DNA from: Rahnella woolbedingensis
GTDB taxonomy: Bacteria > Pseudomonadota > Gammaproteobacteria > Enterobacterales > Enterobacteriaceae
Direction: 5' to 3'
DNA length: 64,000 nt
NCBI RefSeq assembly: GCF_003602095.1
Contig: NZ_RAHH01000019.1
Location: forward strand, 1 to 64,000
The position numbers were made by a program, and so were the translations under genes. The notes under the pieces were generated by a model. That model ran no database searches. It saw only the letters and a list, made by a program, of their open reading frames with translations, and was not told the origin of the DNA. How positions within the stretch are numbered: the first letter of the stretch is position 1; every line of letters begins with the position of its first letter. Positions 9,881-18,053 of the stretch are shown piece by piece.

Positions 9881-10693
9881 TTAAGCATGTTTACCTGCTG
9901 AAAGTATTATCACTACCTTTTCTTTTTCATCCACCATAAATGTTGCTCTGTGAGACCCTGACAGTCTAATACTATAAAGAATGTACTTTTCTTTTTGCTT
10001 CGTTTTTTTTAAGTCCCACCTACTCTTTTCGAATCTAGGGTCCAGCGGACTGTAATTTCCCTTCACAATAGTACTTATGAACTCTTGGTACTTTGCTTTT
10101 GTTGCTCCCTCCTCTTCAATTGTTGCCAGTTTTTTCTGATCGACCTTCCATTTCTTTTCTTCTATAGCAGGAGGCGGGGCTTGTATAACGGTTTTAGATT
10201 TGCCACTGGCACCTTTTTTTGACTTTGATTGCTCAATATTGCCCGTTGAACCGCGCCACCTTTTTTCTGCTTTCGATGTGGCCCCTTCAAATACTGTCTC
10301 AGCTGATACTGTGCGATCATTAAAAGGAGGGATATAACTAGGGAGTCTTGCCAACATATCAAATGGATGGAAGTCTTGAGCTTCAGCGCCCCCACAAGCC
10401 CCACCTTCAGGCTCAACCCAAGACCAGGCTCCAGGCTCAACCGCAGTCCCGCCCCAAGGCTCAACCCAATCCCAAGCGTCCGCTTGAGCTTGAGCTTGAA
10501 TTCGAGCTAATTTAATTTGAGCTTCTCTTTGTGATCTTTCTCTTCTCACTCTTATATCAACTTTTTTTAAATATTGATTTCTTGGACTGTCGTGCTCGGA
10601 TTCCAGCGTTCTAAAATATTCATTTTCAGAATCAGACTCACTCTCGTAAAAATAATCGAGCGCATCTTGATATTTACTGTCATTTATAGGCAT
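9881..10693 (-). CDS. Orphan protein with RelE/ParE-like C-terminus (unrecognised)
   Basis: I do not recognise this 270-residue protein as a whole. Residues 10-40 are very acidic and Ser-rich, and 45-72 are a charged, Gln/Ala-rich probable helix. Residues 75-98 hold an imperfect Trp-rich repeat (WDWVEPWGG / WSWVEPEGG); the underlying DNA repeats TTGGGTTGAGCCT twice. Residues 140-200 are basic and low complexity with a proline break. The last 65 residues look like a small RNase of the RelE/YoeB/ParE fold: SPLDPRFEKSRW, KYILYSIRLS, SHRATFMVD, VVIILSAGKH, with Arg243, Arg249 and a near-terminal His269. No signal peptide, no good ribosome site, and no neighbouring gene large enough to be an immunity or antitoxin partner. 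Its AT-rich, rare-codon DNA differs from sodA on one side and the chemoreceptor on the other. Function is inferred from pattern only. Confidence 0.6.
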   Translation of the reverse strand: MPINDSKYQDALDYFYESESDSENEYFRTLESEHDSPRNQYLKKVDIRVRRERSQREAQIKLARIQAQAQADAWDWVEPWGGTAVEPGAWSWVEPEGGACGGAEAQDFHPFDMLARLPSYIPPFNDRTVSAETVFEGATSKAEKRWRGSTGNIEQSKSKKGASGKSKTVIQAPPPAIEEKKWKVDQKKLATIEEEGATKAKYQEFISTIVKGNYSPLDPRFEKSRWDLKKTKQKEKYILYSIRLSGSHRATFMVDEKEKVVIILSAGKHA

Positions 10694-11017
10694 ATAAATA
10701 AAAATCCATTTCTAAACTGTATATGTTGTGAGTGAACAGCATTTTGGTGAATATAAAATCAATCAAACTAAATTGACTATACTCGAACAGGAACAGGAGT
10801 AAAATAATAATCCAGAGGTTTTTATTGAATGCTGCTATATCAATAATTTTTTAACTAAATCCTTTTGACAGTCACTTATACAAAATTAGACCCCACTCAC
10901 ATTTTTCAAATAAACCTGCTTTCAACCCTAAGGTTTGTCTTAGGTCCTTCCGATGTTTAATTAATAAATTACTTACAAAAAACACATCATCGGCAAGCAC
11001 GTCGGCGGAGAACAGTA
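10694..11017. other. AT-rich intergenic region between orphan gene and chemoreceptor
   Basis: About 320 bp without a credible gene. It must hold the divergent promoters of the orphan gene (minus) and the chemoreceptor (plus). Only the flagellar-type promoter candidate at 10929-10956 stands out. Confidence 0.5.
10929..10956 (+). promoter_or_regulatory. Possible sigma-28 (FliA) flagellar promoter
   Basis: TAAGGTTT (10929-10936) then, after 12 bp, TCCGATGT (10949-10956). This resembles TAAAGTTT-N11-GCCGATAA, with a spacer one base too long and a degenerate second box. The position, about 60 bp before a chemoreceptor gene, fits. Confidence 0.4.
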
Positions 11018-12961
11018 ATGGGAAAGGGTACAGGTCTGTCACAACGCATTGAAAATCTCAAAGTCGGCACCAAACTGGGCCTGGGCTTCGGGCTGGTCCT
11101 GCTGATCGCAGTCACCATCACCGCAGCGGGGATGATCAAATTTAATGACATCAGCCAGCGTGCCGAAAAAGTCGATTTCAGCAACCAGATGAATGCGTTG
11201 CTTAACGACGCCCGGCTCAGCCGCACATTGTATCAGCTCAATTACGATCCCGCCTATCTCAGGCAGAATCAGGACAAAATCAATGCGCTTTCGCAGCTCA
11301 TTGCTCAGTCGAAAGGCAAGCTGGAGTGGGATGCCACCAGCCTGGCGAATCTGAATCAGGTGCCGGTCAAAATCCACGAATATCAGCAGGCTCAGAACGC
11401 CTTCAAACTGGCTGTCGATAAGAAAGATGCCGTCCGCGCGAGCTGGAACCTTTCCGAAACCGAAGCCGTGGTGAAGCGTTTGCAGGATCAGTTGCGCGTA
11501 GAAGATGCCGATCCGTCCATTCGTCTTTCTCTCGCCGAAGTGATTCAGAAACTGATTAGCGTGCGCTATGACGTGCGCGGCCTGTTGCTGAGCATTAACA
11601 AAGAATCCGAAGCCAAGCTGTTGCAGTCCATTGATGACACGCAAACGAACGCCAAAAAGCTGAATGCACTGCTGCTGCCAAATCAGCAGGCGACTCTCGC
11701 GCCGCTGATGAGCGCGCTGGCGAACTATAAAAGCCATGTTGTGGCGTATATGCCCGCCTATGAAGAAGAGCAGAAAAATTCCCAGCTGTTGTCGGTAAAA
11801 GCAGCAGAAATGAATGCTCTGGTGGCGAAAATCTTCAAAAACGAGCTGGACAATACGCATCAGGATATCAGCCATGCGCAGACGATCATGCTGGTGATTA
11901 CGCTGGCCGTCATGCTGGCCGGCATCATCATTGCCTGGCGCATTACCCGCCAGATTGCCCAGCCACTGCGCAATACACTGAAAACCGCCGAAGCCATTGC
12001 TCAGGGTGACCTGAGCGCCGCGCATCCGACAACAAGACGCGACGAACTGGGTATGCTGATGAACGCGGTCTCAGCGATGAGCCAAAATCTCAGTACCATG
12101 ATTTATGAAATCCGCTCAGGCGTTTCTCAGGTATCGCACGCCGCGGCTGAAATCGCTGCCGGGAATACCGATCTCTCCTCACGCACCGAACAGCAGGCCG
12201 CGGCAGTAGAAGAAACCGCCGCCAGCATGGAAGAACTGAGCGCGACGGTGAAACAGAACGCTGATAACGCCCATCACGCCAGCAAACTGGCCAGCGAAGC
12301 CTCGGGCACGGCGACGCTCGGCGGCAAACAGGTCGGCGAAGTGGTCGACACCATGCAGCAGATTTCCGGCAGCTCAAAACGCATTGCCGAAATCACGTCG
12401 GTCATTAACGGCATCGCTTTCCAGACCAACATTCTGGCACTCAATGCTGCCGTTGAAGCCGCACGTGCCGGTGAACAGGGTCGCGGATTCTCCGTGGTGG
12501 CCTCAGAAGTCCGCACACTGGCACAGCGCAGTGCGCAGGCGGCCAAAGAGATTGAAGGGCTGATTGCTGAGTCGGTGGAACGCGTCAGTACCGGCGCGAA
12601 ACTGGTGGAAAATACCGGTCGCACCATGCAGGACATCGTGAAATCCGTCTCACACGTGCGCGATATCATGGGTGAAATCGCCTCGGCATCTGACGAGCAA
12701 AGCCGGGGTATCGCGCAGATTTCACAGGCGATTGTCGAGATGGACAGCACCACACAGCAGAACGCCGCGCTGGTTGAGCAGTCTTCTGCCGCCGCAGATT
12801 CCCTTGAAGATCAGGCGGCAACGCTGACGCAGGCGGTCTCAGTATTCCGTCTGGCTGAAAACGGCAATAGGATGAATGCACCGGCGTCCGCACAGCTGCG
12901 CCGCCCAATGCTGGCACCGGCACAGAACAAAACCAGCCAGGAAAACTGGGAAACGTTCTGA
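11018..12961 (+). CDS. Methyl-accepting chemotaxis protein (Tsr-like)
   Basis: Inner-membrane chemoreceptor of 647 residues. Transmembrane helix 1 is at about 19-40. A periplasmic four-helix-bundle ligand domain follows to about 288, rich in Leu/Ala/Gln. Transmembrane helix 2 is at about 289-310, then a HAMP domain (RITRQIAQPLRNTLKTAEAI). The long cytoplasmic coiled coil has the conserved hairpin tip region (FQTNILALNAAVEAARAGEQGRG). The protein ends exactly in NWETF, the pentapeptide that tethers CheR and CheB in high-abundance receptors such as Tsr and Tar. GGCGGAG precedes the ATG. The ligand cannot be predicted; the periplasmic domain differs from E. coli Tsr. No che or fli genes are in the window. 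Confidence 0.95.
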   Translation: MGKGTGLSQRIENLKVGTKLGLGFGLVLLIAVTITAAGMIKFNDISQRAEKVDFSNQMNALLNDARLSRTLYQLNYDPAYLRQNQDKINALSQLIAQSKGKLEWDATSLANLNQVPVKIHEYQQAQNAFKLAVDKKDAVRASWNLSETEAVVKRLQDQLRVEDADPSIRLSLAEVIQKLISVRYDVRGLLLSINKESEAKLLQSIDDTQTNAKKLNALLLPNQQATLAPLMSALANYKSHVVAYMPAYEEEQKNSQLLSVKAAEMNALVAKIFKNELDNTHQDISHAQTIMLVITLAVMLAGIIIAWRITRQIAQPLRNTLKTAEAIAQGDLSAAHPTTRRDELGMLMNAVSAMSQNLSTMIYEIRSGVSQVSHAAAEIAAGNTDLSSRTEQQAAAVEETAASMEELSATVKQNADNAHHASKLASEASGTATLGGKQVGEVVDTMQQISGSSKRIAEITSVINGIAFQTNILALNAAVEAARAGEQGRGFSVVASEVRTLAQRSAQAAKEIEGLIAESVERVSTGAKLVENTGRTMQDIVKSVSHVRDIMGEIASASDEQSRGIAQISQAIVEMDSTTQQNAALVEQSSAAADSLEDQAATLTQAVSVFRLAENGNRMNAPASAQLRRPMLAPAQNKTSQENWETF

Positions 12962-12971
12962 TCAATCTTTA

Positions 12972-12999
12972 CTGCGCGCAGTCGCCTGATTGCGCGCAG
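12972..12999 (+). terminator. Hairpin after the chemoreceptor gene
   Basis: Nine-base arms CTGCGCGCA (12972-12980) and TGCGCGCAG (12991-12999) with a 10-nt loop, followed by the pyrimidine-rich TATTCCTTC. It starts 10 bp after the stop codon, a likely terminator. Confidence 0.6.
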
Positions 13000-13128
13000 G
13001 TATTCCTTCTATTCCCTCTGCACTCAAAAATCGTCATGACGTGGTATCTTGGCTTCTGTACAAACATGATGATTTATGTCCTGAGTTCTCTGAGGATTTG
13101 ACAGAACTGCGGGAGAAGGACGGAGAAG

Positions 13129-14148
13129 ATGAATAAAGATTTAACCACCTCACAGGTTGCCCGCAAAAATATTCTCAACAATCCTTATGCTTTAAGTGAG
13201 CTGGAGACCAATCTTGCTGTCGGGGGCAAGAATTTTGCCGGTGAAACAGTATTTACCAAGATGCAAGTTGCTGAAATCTTGGCAGTCGATGAACGAACCA
13301 TTGATCGATATCTAAGCGGCCATAATGATGAATTAGAAAATAGCGGCTACCGTATCCTCAAAGGAAAAGCGTTACGGAAGTTACGGTTAGCCTATGTCGA
13401 CGACATGAATGTCGTCGACATCAGCCCTAAAACACCGTCCTTGGGGATCTTTAGCTTCAGAGCCCTGCTAAACCTTGCAATGTTAATAACAGAAAGCGAT
13501 CGTGCTAAAGCTATCCGCAGCCGGATGCTAGATATCGTTATTGATGTCATTGCTGAAAAATCAGGCGGTCACACAAAATACGTCAATCAGCGAGATCCGG
13601 ACTATTTGCCTGCTGCATTTTTAGAAGAGAGTTACCGCAAACAATTCACTGACGCTCTCCGTGACCATTTACAAATGGGTAACCACAAGTACGCCGTTTA
13701 TACCGACAGGGTCTATCAGGCCGTATTTTGTGAGAATGCCATGGAGTATAAACAAATTCTCAGGCTTGCGGATAAAGACAAAACTCGCGAGACGATGTAC
13801 ACAGAAGTGTTGAAGGCCATTGCCAGTTTTGAACATGGCTTAGCCGTGCAGCTTAAAACCAAAGCGGAAGCGCTTGGAAGAAAATTAGCACCTGCCGAGC
13901 TTGATACGTTAATTAACGAGGCTGAGAAAAATCCATTTCTACAACCCTCAATAGAAGATGCGCGTGTGCGCATGGCGAGCAGGGATTTAGGGTTTCGTGA
14001 TGCTTTGCATGAAAAACTAGAGCATTACCTTCAGTCAGTCCCTGCTGGAGATTATGAGCGCTTTTTAGGTGAACGCAGCCGTTCACTTGAAGAACAATTG
14101 TCAGATATTCAGGTGCTAAATGTTCTTAAACGTCTGAAGGATCGCTGA
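13129..14148 (+). CDS. DNA-binding protein paired with a Doc-type toxin gene
   Basis: A 339-residue predicted cytoplasmic DNA-binding protein. Residues 45-65 (KMQVAEILAVDERTIDRYL) look like a helix-turn-helix. The stretch FSFRALLNLAMLITESDRAKAIRSRMLDIVID (about 108-140) resembles the phage antirepressor/RhuM-type core. The C-terminal half is helical and charged. A strong ribosome site (GGAGAAG) precedes the ATG. The stop is separated from the ATG of the Doc-like gene by a single base, so the pair is co-translated. By analogy with doc modules it is likely the antitoxin or regulator, but it is far larger than Phd and I cannot assign it to a known antitoxin family. Confidence 0.7.
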   Translation: MNKDLTTSQVARKNILNNPYALSELETNLAVGGKNFAGETVFTKMQVAEILAVDERTIDRYLSGHNDELENSGYRILKGKALRKLRLAYVDDMNVVDISPKTPSLGIFSFRALLNLAMLITESDRAKAIRSRMLDIVIDVIAEKSGGHTKYVNQRDPDYLPAAFLEESYRKQFTDALRDHLQMGNHKYAVYTDRVYQAVFCENAMEYKQILRLADKDKTRETMYTEVLKAIASFEHGLAVQLKTKAEALGRKLAPAELDTLINEAEKNPFLQPSIEDARVRMASRDLGFRDALHEKLEHYLQSVPAGDYERFLGERSRSLEEQLSDIQVLNVLKRLKDR

Positions 14149-14149
14149 G

Positions 14150-14588
14150 ATGGCATTCACTTTGCTCTACTTTGACGAACCTCATGCCATTCAGGTTCAT
14201 GACTGGATTATCGAGCAATCAGGGGGGGATGCCAGGCACTAAAGATGTGGGGTGTTTATCAAGTGTTCTTGAACATATTCAAAACGACGATTATTACTCT
14301 TGTTTTGGAGAAAAACTCACACATCTGGTATTTGCAATCAATAAATTTCACGCATTCAATGATGGTAATAAACGATCAAGTCTTGTTCTCGGGGCCTATT
14401 TCCTGGAACTCAATGGCTATGATTATTGCGTCAAAAAATTCGTTAAAGAGATGGAAAATATTGTGGTTTGGCTTGCGGAAAATAAAATATCAAAAGAGCT
14501 TTTACAACGGCTCATCATCTCGATTGTGATGGAAGATGATTATCCCGAGTCGCTTAAGCTTGAGCTAATAAACGTCATCACCCAGTAA
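14150..14588 (+). pseudogene. Doc/Fic-family toxin gene interrupted by a 7-G frameshift
   Basis: The ATG at 14150, one base after the upstream stop, encodes MAFTLLYFDEPHAIQVHDWI and continues to a run of seven G (14222-14228), then stops at 14240-14242 after 30 codons. The +1-shifted frame continues MPGTKDVGC and carries the Fic/Doc signature HAFNDGNKRS, ending at 14588. With six G the two parts join into one 145-residue protein (signature at about 67-76), the usual Doc size. GNKR rather than GNGR resembles Doc, a kinase of elongation factor Tu, rather than AMP-transferases. As written the gene is broken. It could be a true null allele, a slippage-controlled gene, or a sequencing error in the homopolymer. 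Confidence 0.8.
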
Positions 14589-14656
14589 TTTCAGATCCTC
14601 ACGCTGCCCAATGCAGGTTATGCTTGAGCGAGTGATATTACAGCAGCGGAGAGCTT

Positions 14657-15328
14657 ATGCATTATCCCGACGTGTACATCGGTGCTATCGAGCAATTCCC
14701 CGATTTTTCACCCAGCGCGATTGCTAAACGCCAGGTGGATGGCGGCGTGTTGCTCACCCCTTCAGGGCTGGAAGGCGATCAGCAGGCCGAAAAGTCATAT
14801 CACGGTGGTGCTGACCGCGCCCTGTGTCATTTCCCGCGCGAGCATTACGCCTGGCTGCGTCAGCAGTTTCCTGAAGAAGAAGAACGCTTCCATCCGCCCG
14901 CTTTTGGCGAAAACCTTTCAACGCTCGGCATGACCGAAGATAACGTGTTTATCGGCGATATTTTCCGCTGGGGTGAAACACTGATTCAGGTCACGCAACC
15001 GCGTGCGCCCTGCTACAAGCTAAACCATTTTCTCGACTGCCAGAATTTATCGCCGCTGTTACAGCAAAGCGGCCGTTGCGGCTGGTTATATCGCGTAGTT
15101 GGCACCGGTAAAACCAGTGGCGATCGTCCGCTGGAATTACTGACCCGCAACAGCGATGTCTCCGTTGCCGAAGCGATTTCAATCGCATTTCATATGCCGT
15201 TTGATGAAGAACAGTACCGGCGTCTGATGTCTGCGGCGGGGATTTCGGCGAGCTGGAGCAAAACCATGCAGATGCGGCTGGTTAACAGGAAGATTGAGGA
15301 TTTTGGACGGAGATTATTTGGGAAGTGA
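14657..15328 (+). CDS. yiiM: MOSC-domain N-hydroxylaminopurine reductase YiiM
   Basis: Molybdenum-cofactor MOSC-domain protein of 223 residues. E. coli YiiM detoxifies N-hydroxylated base analogues such as 6-hydroxylaminopurine. The GLEGDQQAEKSYHGG and AFGENLST segments and the cysteine in QVTQPRAPCYKL are the MOSC core; the C-terminal 60 residues form the YiiM-specific extension. GGAG precedes the ATG. It is separated from the toxin module by about 70 bp and converges on yibL. Confidence 0.92.
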   Translation: MHYPDVYIGAIEQFPDFSPSAIAKRQVDGGVLLTPSGLEGDQQAEKSYHGGADRALCHFPREHYAWLRQQFPEEEERFHPPAFGENLSTLGMTEDNVFIGDIFRWGETLIQVTQPRAPCYKLNHFLDCQNLSPLLQQSGRCGWLYRVVGTGKTSGDRPLELLTRNSDVSVAEAISIAFHMPFDEEQYRRLMSAAGISASWSKTMQMRLVNRKIEDFGRRLFGK

Positions 15329-15333
15329 GTTTT

Positions 15334-15368
15334 ACTCACGGGCAGAGCCTACTGGTCTGCCCGTGAGT
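15334..15368. terminator. Bidirectional hairpin between convergent yiiM and yibL
   Basis: Perfect 13-bp arms ACTCACGGGCAGA (15334-15346) and TCTGCCCGTGAGT (15356-15368) with a 9-nt loop fill the gap between the two stop codons. No T-run is present, but placement indicates a shared transcription end. Confidence 0.65.
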
Positions 15369-15372
15369 CACA

Positions 15373-15732
15373 TCAGAATTCTTTTTTCGCGAAGCCAGTC
15401 ACGACTTTCAGGCCCATTTCGCGGCCCAGTGCAGTCATCGGGTGAACCACCACGATGCCGCGCACGGTTTTCTTCAGCGTGCCCATATCAGCCTGTTCTT
15501 TCTTGGTGATTTCACGGCTGAACAGCTTTTCCAGCTTCTGCGCTTCGGTGCTGAGTTTTTTCACACGTACATCTTTCAGACGCGCAATTTCAGCAGCCAG
15601 TTTCTCTTTTTCTTCTTCATGCTTGGCAATCAGCTCAGAATTACCTGCCTGAATAACAGTGGCGTCTTTGTGATTCAGTGCATCAAGCATATCGCTGAGG
15701 CGTTTAATCTCGACTTTTTCGACTTCTTTCAT
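15373..15732 (-). CDS. yibL: Ribosome-associated protein YibL
   Basis: Small basic protein that co-sediments with ribosomes in E. coli; its role is unknown. I use the ATG at 15732 ([19 protein letters not shown], 119 residues, E. coli 120). An in-frame ATG six codons upstream has no better ribosome site. Residues 40-75 form a coiled coil ([17 protein letters not shown]). The C-terminal half ([32 protein letters not shown]) is the conserved signature. Single gene, convergent with yiiM. Confidence 0.88.
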   Translation of the reverse strand: MKEVEKVEIKRLSDMLDALNHKDATVIQAGNSELIAKHEEEKEKLAAEIARLKDVRVKKLSTEAQKLEKLFSREITKKEQADMGTLKKTVRGIVVVHPMTALGREMGLKVVTGFAKKEF

Positions 15733-15797
15733 GATTTCAGATCCGTTCATGCCAAAACCGGCACGACTGTAAATTGGGAATAATAAACCTCAGTGTA

Positions 15798-17297
15798 TCA
15801 GGAAGTGCGCGATTCTTCAGCTTGCTCCTGCGTTTCTGCCAACCCCGGCGGCAATCCGCACATCTCACAGGCTCGCTGACCGATGCGGATCATTGCTGAA
15901 ATATAGCGGGTATCAAAAACATAACAACAAGACAACCGCAGACCGTTGCTGTAGCGCCCGCTCGGTGAATATAACTGCCCCGGCGTCATACAAATTTTAT
16001 CTTTCAGCAACTGATGAAACAGCGTGACGCAATCCACGCCCGGCGGGAAATCGACCCAAATCACAAAGCCACCGGCCGGTTGTGTGGCACGCGTTCCCTG
16101 CGGAAAATGGCGGGCGATCAGCGCACGTGCCTGCTCAACCTGCGACGCGTAGCGCTTACGCAAAGCCCGCAGATGATGGTCATAACCGCCCGATTCCAGA
16201 AACACCGCCAGCGTTTGCGAAAGTAACGCGGATTCCGCCATCGACGACACGGCTTTCAGTTTATGCAGCTTATCGGCAAAGCGCCCGCCTTCCACCCAGC
16301 CGATACGAAAATCAGGCGCCAGCGTTTTGGTAAAGCTGGTGCAAAACAGGATCCAGCCGTAACGGTCGAAAGATTTCACGGCCGGAGACAGCGTGGCGCC
16401 AAACTGAATTTCCGCGTACAGACCGTCTTCAATTAACGGCACCTGGTGATCGTTCATCAGGCGCGCCAGACGTTTTTTTGCGGCCAGAGGCATGGTAAAG
16501 CCCAGCGGATTTTGCGCCGTCGGCATGGCGATTACTGCATTCAGGCGCTTTTCGGCGAGCAGCATTTCCAGCACATCCAGCGATAAACCGGTTTGCGGAT
16601 CGGTCGGAATTTCTACCGCTTTCAGCCCGAGGCTCGCCAGCATTGGCAGCAGATAAAAATAGGTCGGCGTTTCCAGCCCGACGCTGTCACCCGGTTTGGT
16701 GGTGACACGCAACGCCAGCTGCAATGCCTCCATACAACCGTGAGTAATGGTGATGTCGGCGGGTTCTAAAATCATGCCGAGCGTCAGCGCGCGGCGGGCG
16801 ATTTGCTGACGTAACACCGGACTGCCCGGTGGCAGCGCATATTGTCCGATGAGGTTCGGCTGGCGTCGTAACAGAGACGACATGATCCGCCCGAGCTTAC
16901 CGGTCGGATAAAAATCGTTCGACTGCGGACAGGCCAGCGAGAGATTGGTGTAAGTCGGATCAATCTGCGAGGCGAATACTTTATCGATCAAGTCCAGCAC
17001 TTCATCTGCCGGTTCTGCGGCGGGTGTCTGCGGCTGTTCATGGGGCTGATGGTTCAGCGCTGGCAACGCGGCACGGACGTAAAATCCGGACTGCGGACGC
17101 GCCTCGATAAAACCGCGATCTTCCAGCCGCCGGTAAGCCGCCACTACGGTATTAATACTGACTGACCAGGTTTGTGCGCTGCGCCGCACCGATGGCAAAC
17201 GGCTACCCGGCGCGAGTGTGCCGCGACGGATGGCGTCCGCCAGTTGTTCCGCCAGCTGGTTATACCGGGTGTCGCTGAGATCCGCCGTGTCAGTCAT
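15798..17297 (-). CDS. MocR-type transcriptional regulator (GntR-HTH fused to aminotransferase)
   Basis: PLP-dependent regulator of the MocR/PdxR/YdcR class. The start at 17297 (GGAA nine bases upstream) gives 499 residues. The winged helix-turn-helix is at about 10-75 (LAEQLADAIRRGTLAPGSRLPSVR-type). The fold-type I aminotransferase domain runs from about 115 to 480. The Schiff-base lysine is Lys324 in CTSFTKTLAPDFRIGW, and DGLYAE supplies the pyridine-N aspartate. It diverges from a LysE-type exporter gene, which it probably controls. Two TGGTTCT direct repeats in the shared region fit the paired-site operators typical of MocR regulators. Confidence 0.88.
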   Translation of the reverse strand: MTDTADLSDTRYNQLAEQLADAIRRGTLAPGSRLPSVRRSAQTWSVSINTVVAAYRRLEDRGFIEARPQSGFYVRAALPALNHQPHEQPQTPAAEPADEVLDLIDKVFASQIDPTYTNLSLACPQSNDFYPTGKLGRIMSSLLRRQPNLIGQYALPPGSPVLRQQIARRALTLGMILEPADITITHGCMEALQLALRVTTKPGDSVGLETPTYFYLLPMLASLGLKAVEIPTDPQTGLSLDVLEMLLAEKRLNAVIAMPTAQNPLGFTMPLAAKKRLARLMNDHQVPLIEDGLYAEIQFGATLSPAVKSFDRYGWILFCTSFTKTLAPDFRIGWVEGGRFADKLHKLKAVSSMAESALLSQTLAVFLESGGYDHHLRALRKRYASQVEQARALIARHFPQGTRATQPAGGFVIWVDFPPGVDCVTLFHQLLKDKICMTPGQLYSPSGRYSNGLRLSCCYVFDTRYISAMIRIGQRACEMCGLPPGLAETQEQAEESRTS

Positions 17298-17371
17298 GGT
17301 GTCAGTTCCGTGAAAATTGATGGGTACAGTTTTTCGTAATGCAATCTGTAACCATGACAATAGCGTATTTT

Positions 17372-17412
17372 TGGTTCTGTTACCTTTCCCGGTCTCTGAT
17401 TATTCTGGTTCT
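17372..17412. promoter_or_regulatory. Direct-repeat candidate operator of the MocR-type regulator
   Basis: Identical heptamers TGGTTCT occur at 17372-17378 and 17406-17412. They are 34 bp start to start (about three helical turns), on the same strand, within the divergent promoter region. MocR regulators bind direct repeats as dimers. The pairing is inferred. Confidence 0.45.
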
Positions 17413-17442
17413 CTGGAAAACAGGGGATGCAGGAAAACAAAA

Positions 17443-18051
17443 ATGATAGATACCGCTTTCGTCAGTTACGTCACTGTGATGTCAATTACACCCGGCCCGA
17501 ACAATCTTTTGCTGGCGGCTTCCGGCGTTAATTTCGGGCTGCGCCGCAGCGTGCCGATGATGCTGGGGATAACCCTCGGCTGCGTGGTGCAATGCGCCCT
17601 GATGACCTCCATGCTGGCGATTTTACTCAGCTGGATGACGGTCGTGCGGCTGCCGATGGCCGCCGTGGGTTGCGCCTATCTGTTCTGGCTGTCATGGAAA
17701 ATTTACCGTTCCGGCTCGCCAAAAGAAGGCGAGAAGCAGCAGCCGATGAATCTGATTAACGGCGCGTTATTTCAGGCGGTGAACCCGAAAGCCTGGCTGA
17801 TGGCGACCAACGTGGCAATCCTGTTCACGCCGCCGGATGGCAATATGCTGCATCACACGCTGCTGATTTGCATCGGTTTCGCGCTGATCAATCTGCCGTG
17901 CATTTTAGTCTGGGTGGTGATGGGTGACAGGTTACGTCAGGCATTACGTGTGGAATGGAAGCTGAAAATGTTCAATACAATCATGGGCGGCATGATGGCA
18001 TTAACCGCGCTGTGGTTGCTGATCGGCGAAGTGCGCCATGCGCTGGCGTAG
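17443..18051 (+). CDS. LysE/RhtB-family amino acid exporter
   Basis: Inner-membrane efflux protein of 202 residues with about six hydrophobic helices. It has the family signature SITPGPNNLLLAASG near the N-terminus and the second-half motif NPKAWLMAT. The start at 17443 has AGGA eight bases upstream; a longer frame reaching back to 17317 would run through the divergent promoter and is rejected. Likely exports a neutral or hydrophobic amino acid or derivative; the divergent MocR-type regulator suggests an amino acid or PLP-linked inducer. The exact substrate is unknown. Confidence 0.88.
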   Translation: MIDTAFVSYVTVMSITPGPNNLLLAASGVNFGLRRSVPMMLGITLGCVVQCALMTSMLAILLSWMTVVRLPMAAVGCAYLFWLSWKIYRSGSPKEGEKQQPMNLINGALFQAVNPKAWLMATNVAILFTPPDGNMLHHTLLICIGFALINLPCILVWVVMGDRLRQALRVEWKLKMFNTIMGGMMALTALWLLIGEVRHALA

Positions 18052-18053
18052 TG

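Noticed and set aside
14172-14588. TTG start for a 138-codon Doc-like gene
   Set aside because: This would avoid the frameshift, but its first 19 codons encode sequence unlike Doc proteins, while the ATG at 14150 in the other frame gives a typical N-terminus right up to the G-run.
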